Shown here: positions 1-7,059 of the stretch, piece by piece
How positions within the stretch are numbered: the stretch's first letter is position 1
Layout: each line of letters opens with the position of its first letter
Assembly: GCA_900770445.1 (NCBI GenBank)
Contig: CAAGKO010000062.1
Span: forward strand, 1 to 24,184
Length of the DNA stretch: 24,184 bases
Direction: 5' to 3'
From: an uncultured Oribacterium sp.
GTDB lineage: Bacteria; Bacillota; Clostridia; Lachnospirales; Lachnospiraceae
Position numbers and translations under genes: made by a program
Notes under the pieces: generated by a model
The model's input: the letters and a program-made list of their open reading frames with translations, nothing else
Databases searched by the model: none
Told to the model about the DNA's origin: nothing

Positions 1-60
1 AGCTCTTTCCAGATACTGTCAGAATAGCATTGCAAATGTGACTGGCGGAGGATACTAATA

Positions 61-90
61 TTTCCGGAGTGACTCCGAAACTTTTAATTC
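61..90. other. Small imperfect hairpin in the flank beyond kdgK
   Basis: The segment at 61-80 folds as TTT-C-CGGA-loop-TCCG-AAA and is followed on the plus strand by CTTTTAATT. It could be a weak rho-independent terminator for a plus-strand gene left of the window, or a decayed repeat. Apart from the dispersed repeat at 118-170, I see no gene in 1-203. A TTGACA at 95-100 has no matching -10 box. Confidence 0.25.
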
Positions 91-117
91 CCCCTTGACA
101 ACGGTCACTTCATAACA

Positions 118-170
118 GGGTCCCTGGCTTAGATTTTACCGGTCTCGTAGTACTGTGCTTCCGGCTGCCG
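118..170 (-). repeat. Dispersed ~90-bp element, copy 1 (core only)
   Basis: Read on the minus strand, this is the same element as 4442-4530 and 24010-24090. It shares the blocks GCACAGTACT, CGAGACCGGT and AATCTAAGCC and ends in GGGACCC. It begins about 34 bases after the kdgK stop codon. The outer CAGTTCAG arm seen in the other copies is not recognisable here, so this copy looks more diverged or trimmed. It contains no coding capacity. Confidence 0.8.
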
Positions 171-203
171 TCCGCCGAGCCATGAATGAACTCTTACGTT
201 CTG

Positions 204-1235
204 TCAGCGATCCATCTCGCTGTGGAATCCGGTGGAGTAGTGATCGCGGATAACCGACTCGATCTCCTTCAGTGAGCTCTGCGGCAGATCGCCCGGGATG
301 GTATTCTTCATCGCGGAAGTCGCATTACCATACTTCACTGCCTCCTGAACATCACCGTTCGAGTGAATCAGTCCATAGAGCGCACCGGAAATATACGCAT
401 CACCGGATCCGATACGATCGACGACATCGATGTTCTCGTACGCCGGCTCCTCGAAGTAGGCGTCACGCTCCGCACAGTAGGCGAGGGAACTGAAATCATG
501 GCTCTTCGGGCTGTGTACGGTACGCTGCGTCGCAAATACGGCCTTGATCGGGAACTCCTCGGTGAAGCTCTTGATCATCTCACGGCAGCTTCCGGTCTTC
601 AGGAAGGTAAGCTGTGCGGTCGACTCCGAGCAGAAGAAAATATCGACATATGGAAGGATCTTCAGGATCGTCTCACGTGCCTCATCGCCGCTCCAGAGGT
701 TTCCACGGAAGTTGACATCGAAGGAAATCAGCGCGCCGTTTTCCTTGAAGCGCTTGATCGCCTCGATGGTCGTCTCGCGAAGCTGCGGGGACAGCGCCAG
801 TGTGATGCCCGAGGTATGGAAGCACTTCGTGCTCTTATACACCTCCGGGTCGATCTCATCGAGTTTCAGTGAGAAGAAACTCGAGTGCCGGCGGTCATAG
901 ATGACCTGCGGCTTACGCGGGTATGCGCCGTACTCATAGTAGTACACACCGACTCTGGCATCCTCTGAGTGATCATAGATGAAGAAGTCATCCGATACGC
1001 CGTAGCTACGGATGGTACCCTTCATAAACTGTCCGAGGTCATGGGCAGGAAGCTTCGAGATGATACCGGTATGCAGACCGAGCAGTGCGGCACCTACCGC
1101 TACGTTCAGCTCTGCACCGCCGACGTTCTTCTCGAACACATCCGAACGGGCGATACGCTCGTTTCCTGGTGGCGAAAGTCGAAGCAGCAGCTGTCCCATC
1201 GTAACAAGATCAAAGGGTCTATCCGGAAAATTCAT
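204..1235 (-). CDS. kdgK: 2-keto-3-deoxygluconate kinase (PfkB family)
   Basis: This is a PfkB/ribokinase-family sugar kinase of 343 residues, most likely phosphorylating 2-dehydro-3-deoxygluconate to KDPG in the cytoplasm, a late step of hexuronate breakdown. The N-terminal signature GGAELNVAVGAALLG and the C-terminal signature DRIGSGDAYISG are visible; the Asp of GSGD is the expected catalytic base. The frame stays open further upstream, to an ATG at 1295. I chose the ATG at 1235 because a GGAGG at 1243-1247 lies 7 bases before it. The gene diverges from a LacI-type regulator and is close to uxaC, which supports KDG as substrate over other PfkB substrates. A promoter with TTGATT (1326-1321), 17 bases and TAAAAT (1303-1298) precedes it. 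The family is certain; the exact substrate is inferred from context. Confidence 0.82.
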   Translation of the reverse strand: MNFPDRPFDLVTMGQLLLRLSPPGNERIARSDVFEKNVGGAELNVAVGAALLGLHTGIISKLPAHDLGQFMKGTIRSYGVSDDFFIYDHSEDARVGVYYYEYGAYPRKPQVIYDRRHSSFFSLKLDEIDPEVYKSTKCFHTSGITLALSPQLRETTIEAIKRFKENGALISFDVNFRGNLWSGDEARETILKILPYVDIFFCSESTAQLTFLKTGSCREMIKSFTEEFPIKAVFATQRTVHSPKSHDFSSLAYCAERDAYFEEPAYENIDVVDRIGSGDAYISGALYGLIHSNGDVQEAVKYGNATSAMKNTIPGDLPQSSLKEIESVIRDHYSTGFHSEMDR

Positions 1236-1294
1236 ATTCATGCCTCCCATGCTCGGAAATCGTTTCTGAAATTGTTGATATTGCATATAATGCA

Positions 1295-1323
1295 TTGATT
1301 TTATACTATTCTTTCGTTATAAT
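1295..1323 (+). promoter_or_regulatory. Promoter of the lacI-type regulator
   Basis: TTGATT at 1295-1300 and a perfect TATAAT at 1318-1323 are separated by 17 bases, a sigma-A-type promoter reading toward the regulator at 1406. It overlaps the oppositely directed kdgK promoter (1326-1298). Confidence 0.75.
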
Positions 1324-1326
1324 CAA
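1298..1326 (-). promoter_or_regulatory. Promoter of kdgK
   Basis: On the minus strand TTGATT (1326-1321) is followed after 17 bases by TAAAAT (1303-1298). It occupies nearly the same DNA as the plus-strand promoter, so the two polymerases would compete for one site. Confidence 0.55.
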
Positions 1327-1332
1327 GGTAAA

Positions 1333-1346
1333 TGTAAACGCTTACA
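1333..1346. promoter_or_regulatory. LacI/CcpA-type operator (cre-like)
   Basis: TGTAAACGCTTACA fits the catabolite-responsive-element consensus TGWAANCGNTNWCA at every position and has the central CG typical of LacI-family operators. It starts 10 bases after the plus-strand -10 box, covering the expected start of transcription, and lies just upstream of the kdgK -35. Repression of the regulator by itself, by CcpA, or both would be expected. Sequence alone cannot tell which protein binds. Confidence 0.75.
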
Positions 1347-1405
1347 CGAAAGACCTCATGACTTTACAGAAGTTTTTCATCCGAAGCGTTAAAGAAGGAA
1401 AAAGT

Positions 1406-2434
1406 ATGAATATTTACGATATCTCGAAAGTAGCGGGGGTTTCCATCGCTTCCGTCTCCCGCGTCATCAACGGTGCGGAAAACGTCTCCGAGAAGACCCG
1501 GAAAAAGGTACTCGCTGTCATCGACCAGTACGGCTACACACCGAATGCGTATGCACGCGGCCTCGGACGCGGCTCCATGAAGACAATCGGCATCATGTGC
1601 TCCGACCCGACCGATATGTACCTCGCGAGCGCCATCAACTTTCTCGAGACTGAGCTGCGCAGCCAGGGCTATAATTCCATCCTCTGCTGCACCGGCTTCG
1701 AGCTCGAGAATAAGAAGGCGAGCTTCGAGCTCCTGAAGTCCCGTCAGGTCGACGCCTTCGTCCTCGTCGGTTCACAGTTCATCGAGACTGCGCCGGAGGA
1801 CAATGCCTACATCATCGAGGGTGCCCGGGAGCATCCGGTCATGATTCTCAACGGTTATCTCGAGGGCGAGAACATCTACTGCACCGTCTGCGACGAGCAG
1901 GGCGGTATGCGAAACGCGCTCCACCGGCTCTATGACACCGGCGCACGGAAGTTCGTCTATGTCTACTCGAGCGTCAGCTACTCCGGCACACAGAAGCTGG
2001 CCGGACTGAACCAGGGCATCGAGGAGCTCGGTCTTCCGGAGAACGCACTCCGCACCGTGCATGGGCATCGTCGCTTCGATGAGATTGCGAAGCTTCTGAA
2101 GGAAGCCTACGAAAAGGAAGCTTTCGACGCCATCATCGGCTCCTCGGACACTTCCGGTGTCGGTGCCGTCAAGTTCGCGCGTCTCACGGGCCTTCGAATC
2201 CCGGAGGATCTCCAGATCGTCAGCTGGAACGACTCCACCCTCGCAGTGGCCTCCTCTCCGGAACTGACCAGTGTTGACGCGATGCTGAAGGAGCTCTGTC
2301 AGAAGACCTGCCAGAACCTGATGGCGATTCTGAATCCGGCCGAGGATGCGCAGGGCGAGACGGTCGAAACGAAGATCCCGAAGAAAACCGTCATCGCGAC
2401 GCGCCTCGTCACGCGTGAAACCACACGTTTCTGA
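1406..2434 (+). CDS. LacI-family transcriptional regulator (probable hexuronate/KDG regulator)
   Basis: This 342-residue DNA-binding repressor or activator has an N-terminal helix-turn-helix starting MNIYDISKVAGVSIASVSRV and the hinge typical of LacI proteins. A periplasmic-binding-protein-like ligand domain follows from about residue 60 (TIGIMCSDP onward). The ATG at 1406 is chosen because AAGGA lies just before it and the helix-turn-helix begins at residue 1, as in the family; the open frame upstream is untranslated leader containing the operator. It sits between divergent kdgK and co-directional uxaC, so it likely senses a hexuronate-pathway intermediate and controls both. KdgR or UxuR-like roles are plausible, but the effector cannot be read from the sequence. 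Confidence 0.85.
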   Translation: MNIYDISKVAGVSIASVSRVINGAENVSEKTRKKVLAVIDQYGYTPNAYARGLGRGSMKTIGIMCSDPTDMYLASAINFLETELRSQGYNSILCCTGFELENKKASFELLKSRQVDAFVLVGSQFIETAPEDNAYIIEGAREHPVMILNGYLEGENIYCTVCDEQGGMRNALHRLYDTGARKFVYVYSSVSYSGTQKLAGLNQGIEELGLPENALRTVHGHRRFDEIAKLLKEAYEKEAFDAIIGSSDTSGVGAVKFARLTGLRIPEDLQIVSWNDSTLAVASSPELTSVDAMLKELCQKTCQNLMAILNPAEDAQGETVETKIPKKTVIATRLVTRETTRF

Positions 2435-2471
2435 AGACAATGCCGTAAGGCGTTGCATATATATTTATCCC

Positions 2472-2519
2472 TATCTGCCGCTGTTCCCTAGACGAAGTGC
2501 ACGGGCCACTCGGCAGATA
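2472..2519 (+). promoter_or_regulatory. Inverted repeat in the uxaC leader
   Basis: TATCTGCCG (2472-2480) and CGGCAGATA (2511-2519) are perfect complements separated by 30 bases, and the intervening DNA holds AGTG and CACT arms. The structure ends about 12 bases before the uxaC Shine-Dalgarno sequence. It could be an mRNA stem affecting uxaC translation or a binding site. There is no T-run, so it is not an intrinsic terminator. I found no clear promoter in 2435-2543. Confidence 0.4.
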
Positions 2520-2543
2520 CCACAAACTCATGGAGGTAAAGCT

Positions 2544-3971
2544 ATGAAACCATTTATGGACAAGGACTTCCTGCTCTCAACCGATGTAGCGAAGGAGCTC
2601 TATCACGAGATCGCAGAGAAGGCACCGATTCTCGATTACCACTGTCATATCGATCCGAAGGATATCGCAACCGATAAGAACTACGATAACATCTACCAGG
2701 TATGGCTCGGAAAGCCACCAATCGGTGACCACTACAAGTGGAGACAGATGCGTGTCAACGGCGTACCGGAGGAGTACATCACCGGTGACAAGCCGGACCG
2801 CGAGAAGTTCCAGATGTGGGCAGAGACCCTTCCGAAGCTCATCGGTAACCCGCTCTACCACTGGTCTCACCTCGAGCTTCGTAAGTACTTCGGCTACGAG
2901 GGCTACCTGAACGGCGATACCGCCGAGGAAGTATGGAACCTCTGCAACGAGAAGCTCCACGATCCATCCATGTCCGTACGGAACATCATCAAGCAGTCGA
3001 ACGTAAAGCTCATCTGCACCACCGATGACCCGATCGATACCCTCGAGTGGCATCAGAAGCTCAAGGACGACGCAAGCTTCGACGTACAGGTACTTCCTGC
3101 ATGGAGACCGGACAAGCTGAACAACATCGAGCGTCCGACCTTCGCTCCGTACATCGCAAAGCTCGCTGAGAGATCCGGTATCGCCATCAGCGATATGGAT
3201 TCCCTCGAGAAGGCCGTCGCTGACCGTCTCGACTTCTTCCAGTCCATGGGCTGCTCCGTCACCGACCACGGTGTTCGTTACGTTGCATACGCTCCGGCTG
3301 AGAAGTCCGAGCTCGATGCGATCCTGAAGAAGGCGATGAACGGCGAGGCCGTGACCGTAGAAGAGGCTGCCAAGTACAAGACCGCGATGCTGCTCTTCCT
3401 TGCAAAGGAGTACAACAAGCGTGACATGGTCATGCAGATCCACTACGGCTGCGTACGTGATAACAACGCCGACATGTTCGCAAAGCTCGGCCCGGATACC
3501 GGCTTTGACTCCGTCGACAACTACGCTCCGGCTGATCAGCTCGCGAAGTTCTTCAACGCTCTCAGTGCGACGGATGAGATTCCGAAGACCATCCTCTACT
3601 CACTGAACCCTTGCGATAACACCACGATCAATACCATCGCCGGCTGCTTCTGTAAGGCACCTGTAAAGAACAGAATCACCCAGGGTGCTGCATGGTGGTT
3701 CAACGATCACAAGCAGGGCATGATCGACCAGATGGTCAACATGGCAAACCTTTCCGCACTCGGAAACTTCAACGGTATGCTGACCGACTCCCGCTCCTTC
3801 CTCTCCTACGCTCGTCACGACTACTTCCGTCGTATCCTCTGCGATCTGATCGGACAGTGGGTAGAGAACGGTGAGTATCCGTACGACAAGAAGGCTCTGA
3901 CCGAAATCATAAAGGGTATCTCCTTCAACAACGCTGTGAAGTACTTCGGCTTCGATCTCGAGCTTTGTTAA
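2544..3971 (+). CDS. uxaC: Glucuronate isomerase
   Basis: Uronate isomerase of 475 residues, a normal length for the family. It converts D-glucuronate to D-fructuronate (and galacturonate to tagaturonate) in the cytoplasm, the entry step of hexuronate catabolism. The amidohydrolase-type metal motif DYHCHIDPKD is at residues 31-40, with H33 and H35 as likely metal ligands. Other family hallmarks include IHYGCVRDNN, TQGAAWWFND and a conserved C-terminal block around LTDSRSFLSYARHDYFRRILC. The ATG at 2544 has GGAGG at 2532-2536, 7 bases upstream; the open frame further 5' lacks family similarity. It lies 109 bases after the LacI gene in the same direction and ends in a strong terminator. Its codon use is biased toward C- and G-ending codons, consistent with good expression. 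Confidence 0.95.
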   Translation: MKPFMDKDFLLSTDVAKELYHEIAEKAPILDYHCHIDPKDIATDKNYDNIYQVWLGKPPIGDHYKWRQMRVNGVPEEYITGDKPDREKFQMWAETLPKLIGNPLYHWSHLELRKYFGYEGYLNGDTAEEVWNLCNEKLHDPSMSVRNIIKQSNVKLICTTDDPIDTLEWHQKLKDDASFDVQVLPAWRPDKLNNIERPTFAPYIAKLAERSGIAISDMDSLEKAVADRLDFFQSMGCSVTDHGVRYVAYAPAEKSELDAILKKAMNGEAVTVEEAAKYKTAMLLFLAKEYNKRDMVMQIHYGCVRDNNADMFAKLGPDTGFDSVDNYAPADQLAKFFNALSATDEIPKTILYSLNPCDNTTINTIAGCFCKAPVKNRITQGAAWWFNDHKQGMIDQMVNMANLSALGNFNGMLTDSRSFLSYARHDYFRRILCDLIGQWVENGEYPYDKKALTEIIKGISFNNAVKYFGFDLELC

Positions 3972-3979
3972 TAAATTCC

Positions 3980-4020
3980 AAAAAAGGAACCTGTCCTCGA
4001 AGAGGACAGGTTCCTTTTTT
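3980..4020. terminator. Bidirectional intrinsic terminator between uxaC and rnpB
   Basis: GGAACCTGTCCTC (3986-3998), loop GAA and GAGGACAGGTTCC (4002-4014) form a perfect 13-bp stem. Six A residues lie on the left and six T residues on the right. It can terminate uxaC on the plus strand and rnpB on the minus strand. Confidence 0.93.
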
Positions 4021-4033
4021 GTTTTTCTGAAAT

Positions 4034-4380
4034 GTCGAGCATCGTAATAAGCCGGGTTATGTATCAAGTGGTCATCTATCTAGGACGTATGTTGCCATAC
4101 GCCTCCATCAACCTACCCGGAAGCGGACGAGCCACCCTATGCTTCCTGTTTGGTCTTTCTTCAGATGGGGTTTATAATGCCGTTCCTGTCACCAGGCCCG
4201 CGGTAGTCTCTTACACTGCCCTTGCACCCTTACCGGCCGAAGCCGGCGGTCTACTCTCTGTTACACTTTCCTGTGCGTCACCGCAACCTGCCGTTAGCAG
4301 GCATCCTGCTCTGTGAAGCCCGGACTTTCCTCTCCCAGCCGGTTTCCCTACGCTGGCAGCGACCACATCCGATACTCGAC
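4034..4380 (-). ncRNA. rnpB: RNase P RNA (catalytic RNA of tRNA 5' maturation)
   Basis: The minus strand carries the universal RNase P RNA blocks: GAGGAAAGTCCGGGCT near the 5' end, AGGGTGCAAGGG, AGAGACTACCGCGG, and an ATAACCCGGCTTA-type 3' end. The ends are set by the P1 helix, in which GTCGAGTATCG at the 5' end pairs with CGATGCTCGAC at the 3' end, giving about 347 nt. It is preceded by a good promoter and followed by the shared terminator at 3980-4020. With the RnpA protein it cleaves 5' leaders from pre-tRNAs. The overall layout looks like the bacterial A-type; I could not fold it in full. Confidence 0.95.
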
Positions 4381-4385
4381 ACCAC

Positions 4386-4414
4386 ATTTTACCTCAGGAA
4401 TCCCGCGCCGTCAA
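4386..4414 (-). promoter_or_regulatory. Promoter of rnpB
   Basis: TTGACG (4414-4409), a 17-base spacer and TAAAAT (4391-4386) on the minus strand place transcription start about 6 bases later, at the first base of the P1 helix (about 4380). Confidence 0.85.
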
Positions 4415-4441
4415 GCACCCGCGGGCTCCCTGGTGGTCATA

Positions 4442-4530
4442 CAGTTCAGCCTGGGGCCCCGGAGAGGCGGCAACGGAAGCACAGTACTCCGAGACCGGTT
4501 CAATCTAAGCCGGGGCCCCTGTCTGAACTG
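4442..4530 (+). repeat. Dispersed ~90-bp element, copy 2 (complete, with terminal inverted repeats)
   Basis: The element is bounded by CAGTTCAG (4442-4449) and CTGAACTG (4523-4530), an exact 8-bp inverted repeat. Just inside are GGGGCCCC blocks at 4453-4460 and 4512-4519. The interior contains the core shared with copies at 118-170 and 24010-24090. It starts 3 bases beyond the stop codon of the nucleoside kinase and lies upstream of the rnpB promoter. Transcribed from either strand it could fold into one long stem-loop. There is no T-run at its end, so it is not a classical terminator. It resembles a miniature non-coding mobile or REP-like element. Confidence 0.85.
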
Positions 4531-4533
4531 TTC

Positions 4534-6189
4534 TCAACCGACGTCGAGGCAGCTGCCGCCGATGAATTCCCGGATGATGGAGTTCTTCGGGATCAGCTCC
4601 GGGCTGATCGGGAGGAAGTAGTCGAGGAACTTGAGCAGGCGCTTCGCCTCCTGATACTCCGGCTCGTCCGGCCGAATCTGAAACAGGAGGGGTGCCGCGA
4701 AGAGCTTCAGTACCGGCAGCTCATAGATCATGCTGGAATTCACCATCACATCCGCCGTTTCCTGGTACGGGAAGATATTCTTATCCTCTCCCCGACGTAC
4801 GCTGTCCCACATGGTGATGGTGTCCTTCGCGCTGTAGCCGCGGGTGCGGTTGTCACGCACGATGCGGCGGAGGAGACGGCCATCCGCCGTCGGTATGCGG
4901 TTGTGGTCGTCGACATTGATCTGGGTCAGGGCGGAGATATAGATCTTGAAGCGGGCGTCCGCCGGAAGCTGCTTCGACATCTCATCGTTCAGGCAGTGGA
5001 TGCCTTCGATGACGAGGACGTCGTTCTCGCCGAGCTTACAGAAGTTGCCGCGGTACTCACGCTTTCCGGTGATGAAGTTGTAAACCGGCAGCTGCACCGT
5101 CTCGCCTGCAAGGAGCTTCAGCATATCCCCACTGAACTGCTCGATGTCGACGCACTTTATGGACTCGAAATCCTTCTTACCATCCGGTCCGATCGGCGCG
5201 AGCTCGCGATCACGGAAGTAATTATCGACGGTGATCGGGTGCGGATGCAGGCCGAGGGCCATGAGCTGGATACTGAGACGACGCGCGAAGGTCGTCTTGC
5301 CGGAGCTCGACGGGCCGGCGATCATGACGAGCTTCTTATTCCGCTTCGCGATCTCCATCGCGATATTGCCGATCGTCTTCTCGAAGATCGCCTCCTGCAT
5401 CAGGATGAGCTCATCCGTGCCGCCCTGGACGATGCGGTCATTCAGCGCGGCGACATTGCCACAGTCGATGGAGTTCGCCCAGGCCGCAGATTCCTTCTGG
5501 ACCTTATAGAGCTTGTCCAGCGGCACGAAGCGCGCCACATGCTCCGGATCCCGCATCGTCGGCAGCATCAGTACGAAGCCGCTGCCGTACGGCACGAGGT
5601 CGAAGGACCGGATATAGCTCGTGTCCATGACCATATAGCCATAGTAGTAGTCGAAAAAATTTCCGAGGCTGTAGATGTTGACCCGGCTCGTCATACGGTA
5701 GTGGAACAGGCGCTCCTTGCTCGTCATCCCGACCTCACGGAACATCCGGATCGCTTCGTCGGTCTGCACGCTCTTCTTCATGATCGGGATCTTCTGATCC
5801 CGGTACGCTTCCATCGTCTGCTTCACTTCGGCGAGCAGTGCCTCCGTCACCTCGACCCCGCCACTCAGATAGCAGTAGAAGCCACCGCCGAGGGTATAGT
5901 CGACCACGACGCCGAAATCCTTCACATCGGCACAGAGGTGATAAAAGGCCTTCAGCATCATGAAGATCGCCGAGCGCTGGTAGGCCATGTGCCCTTCCTT
6001 GTCTGCGCCGGTGATGAAGCTGAGCTCCCCACCCCTCTCCGGTACATGCTTATGAAGCTCGTAGAGCTTCGTACCGAGCTTTGCCAGCAGGATCTCTTGC
6101 GGAATCTCCGCCTGATGCTGCATCGCGATCTCATAAAATGTCGTGCCCGCTGGATATTCGCAGGTCTTTCCCTGAATCGTAATCGTCAT
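4534..6189 (-). CDS. Nucleoside (uridine) kinase-like protein with N-terminal TGS domain
   Basis: This 551-residue multidomain protein has an N-terminal TGS-like domain (about 1-60) and a region resembling the threonyl-tRNA-synthetase second additional domain (about 60-230). A C-terminal P-loop domain of the uridine kinase/phosphoribulokinase type follows, with Walker A GPSSSGKTT at about 292-300. This architecture is a known clostridial family usually annotated as nucleoside or uridine kinase; phosphorylation of a nucleoside is presumed but the substrate is unproven. The HxxxH metal motif of the synthetase editing domain is not visible, so editing activity is unlikely. The start ATG follows a GGAGG that overlaps the nif3 stop codon 12 bases upstream, so translation is probably coupled. 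It is the last gene of the dgt-dnaG-trmK-nif3 run. Confidence 0.85.
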   Translation of the reverse strand: MTITIQGKTCEYPAGTTFYEIAMQHQAEIPQEILLAKLGTKLYELHKHVPERGGELSFITGADKEGHMAYQRSAIFMMLKAFYHLCADVKDFGVVVDYTLGGGFYCYLSGGVEVTEALLAEVKQTMEAYRDQKIPIMKKSVQTDEAIRMFREVGMTSKERLFHYRMTSRVNIYSLGNFFDYYYGYMVMDTSYIRSFDLVPYGSGFVLMLPTMRDPEHVARFVPLDKLYKVQKESAAWANSIDCGNVAALNDRIVQGGTDELILMQEAIFEKTIGNIAMEIAKRNKKLVMIAGPSSSGKTTFARRLSIQLMALGLHPHPITVDNYFRDRELAPIGPDGKKDFESIKCVDIEQFSGDMLKLLAGETVQLPVYNFITGKREYRGNFCKLGENDVLVIEGIHCLNDEMSKQLPADARFKIYISALTQINVDDHNRIPTADGRLLRRIVRDNRTRGYSAKDTITMWDSVRRGEDKNIFPYQETADVMVNSSMIYELPVLKLFAAPLLFQIRPDEPEYQEAKRLLKFLDYFLPISPELIPKNSIIREFIGGSCLDVG

Positions 6190-6201
6190 ATCCTTTCCTC
6201 C

Positions 6202-7059
6202 TCAGACAATCTGCGCCGGGAAGTGCAGCTCCTCCTCGAGGATCTCGGCCTCCGGGAACTGCGCACGCAGGAAGTCCGCGATATAGTGCACGAAGATATG
6301 CTCGAGACCGTAGTGGCCGGCATCGAGGAGGCTGATGCCCTCCTCACAGAGGTCGAGACCCTCGTGGTGTCCCATATCGCCGCTTAGGAAGGCGTCGACC
6401 CCCAGGCCCAGCACCTCCTTCAGCTCACCGCGTCCGGATCCCGGACAGCAGGCGATGCGCCGGATCGGCATGCCGGCATCATAATACTGTACAAACGGAA
6501 GCCCGAAGCGCTCTTTCACCAGGGCCGCGAGCTCAGCAGCCGTCATCATCTGCGGGAGCTCCGCCGTGAAGCCGATGCCATAGGCATCCGGGTTCACATC
6601 CTCATCGGTTTCCACGACGCGCAGCTGCAGGCCCTCAGCAGCGCCGTTCTGCGCCTCCTCCGGACGAAATCCCGTCGGCTCCATCAGCCCCGTCTTCCGA
6701 AGTCCCAGGGCCGCACAGACGATGTCCGCCATGCCGCCCGGGCAGGAATCGAAGTTCGTGTGCATCGAAAAGACGGAAACGTCATTGCGGATGAGATCGA
6801 GGAGCTTGAGTCCCAGTGCCGACTGATCATTGATGGCCTTCAGTCCCCGGAAGATGATCGGGTGATGGGTCACGATCAGATCACAGCCGGCATCGATGGC
6901 GGCGTCAACGACCGCGCAGGAAGCATCCAGCGCGACATAGATGCGGCTCACCTCCCGGTCCGAACAACCGACCAGCAGGCCCGGATTATCCCAGTCGCAG
7001 GCCGCGGCCTTCGGTGCGAGCTGCTCGAGCTTTTCGGTAATCATAGATACTGTATTCAT
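6202..7059 (-). CDS. Nif3-like dinuclear metal centre protein (YqfO family)
   Basis: Nif3/YqfO family protein of 285 residues. Visible family marks are the early WDNPGLLVG, the metal-binding THHP block, SMHTNFD, and the C-terminal GDMGHHEG and DAGHYGLEH histidine-rich motifs. Family members form ring-shaped hexamers with two metal ions per subunit; some are annotated as GTP cyclohydrolase I type 2, but the physiological function remains unsettled. I chose the ATG at 7059 because GGAGG lies 7 bases upstream; an ATG at 7086 lacks such a site. The start overlaps the trmK stop codon as ATGA, indicating translational coupling. The trmK-nif3 pairing is conserved across Firmicutes. Confidence 0.88.
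   Translation of the reverse strand: MNTVSMITEKLEQLAPKAAACDWDNPGLLVGCSDREVSRIYVALDASCAVVDAAIDAGCDLIVTHHPIIFRGLKAINDQSALGLKLLDLIRNDVSVFSMHTNFDSCPGGMADIVCAALGLRKTGLMEPTGFRPEEAQNGAAEGLQLRVVETDEDVNPDAYGIGFTAELPQMMTAAELAALVKERFGLPFVQYYDAGMPIRRIACCPGSGRGELKEVLGLGVDAFLSGDMGHHEGLDLCEEGISLLDAGHYGLEHIFVHYIADFLRAQFPEAEILEEELHFPAQIV

Noticed and set aside
4222..6387. A 721-codon open frame on the plus strand opposite the nucleoside kinase and rnpB
   Set aside because: It is antisense to a convincing protein gene and runs into the RNase P RNA region. GC-rich codon bias in the real gene leaves the complementary frame free of stops. Its translation is Arg/His/Asp-rich with no domain.
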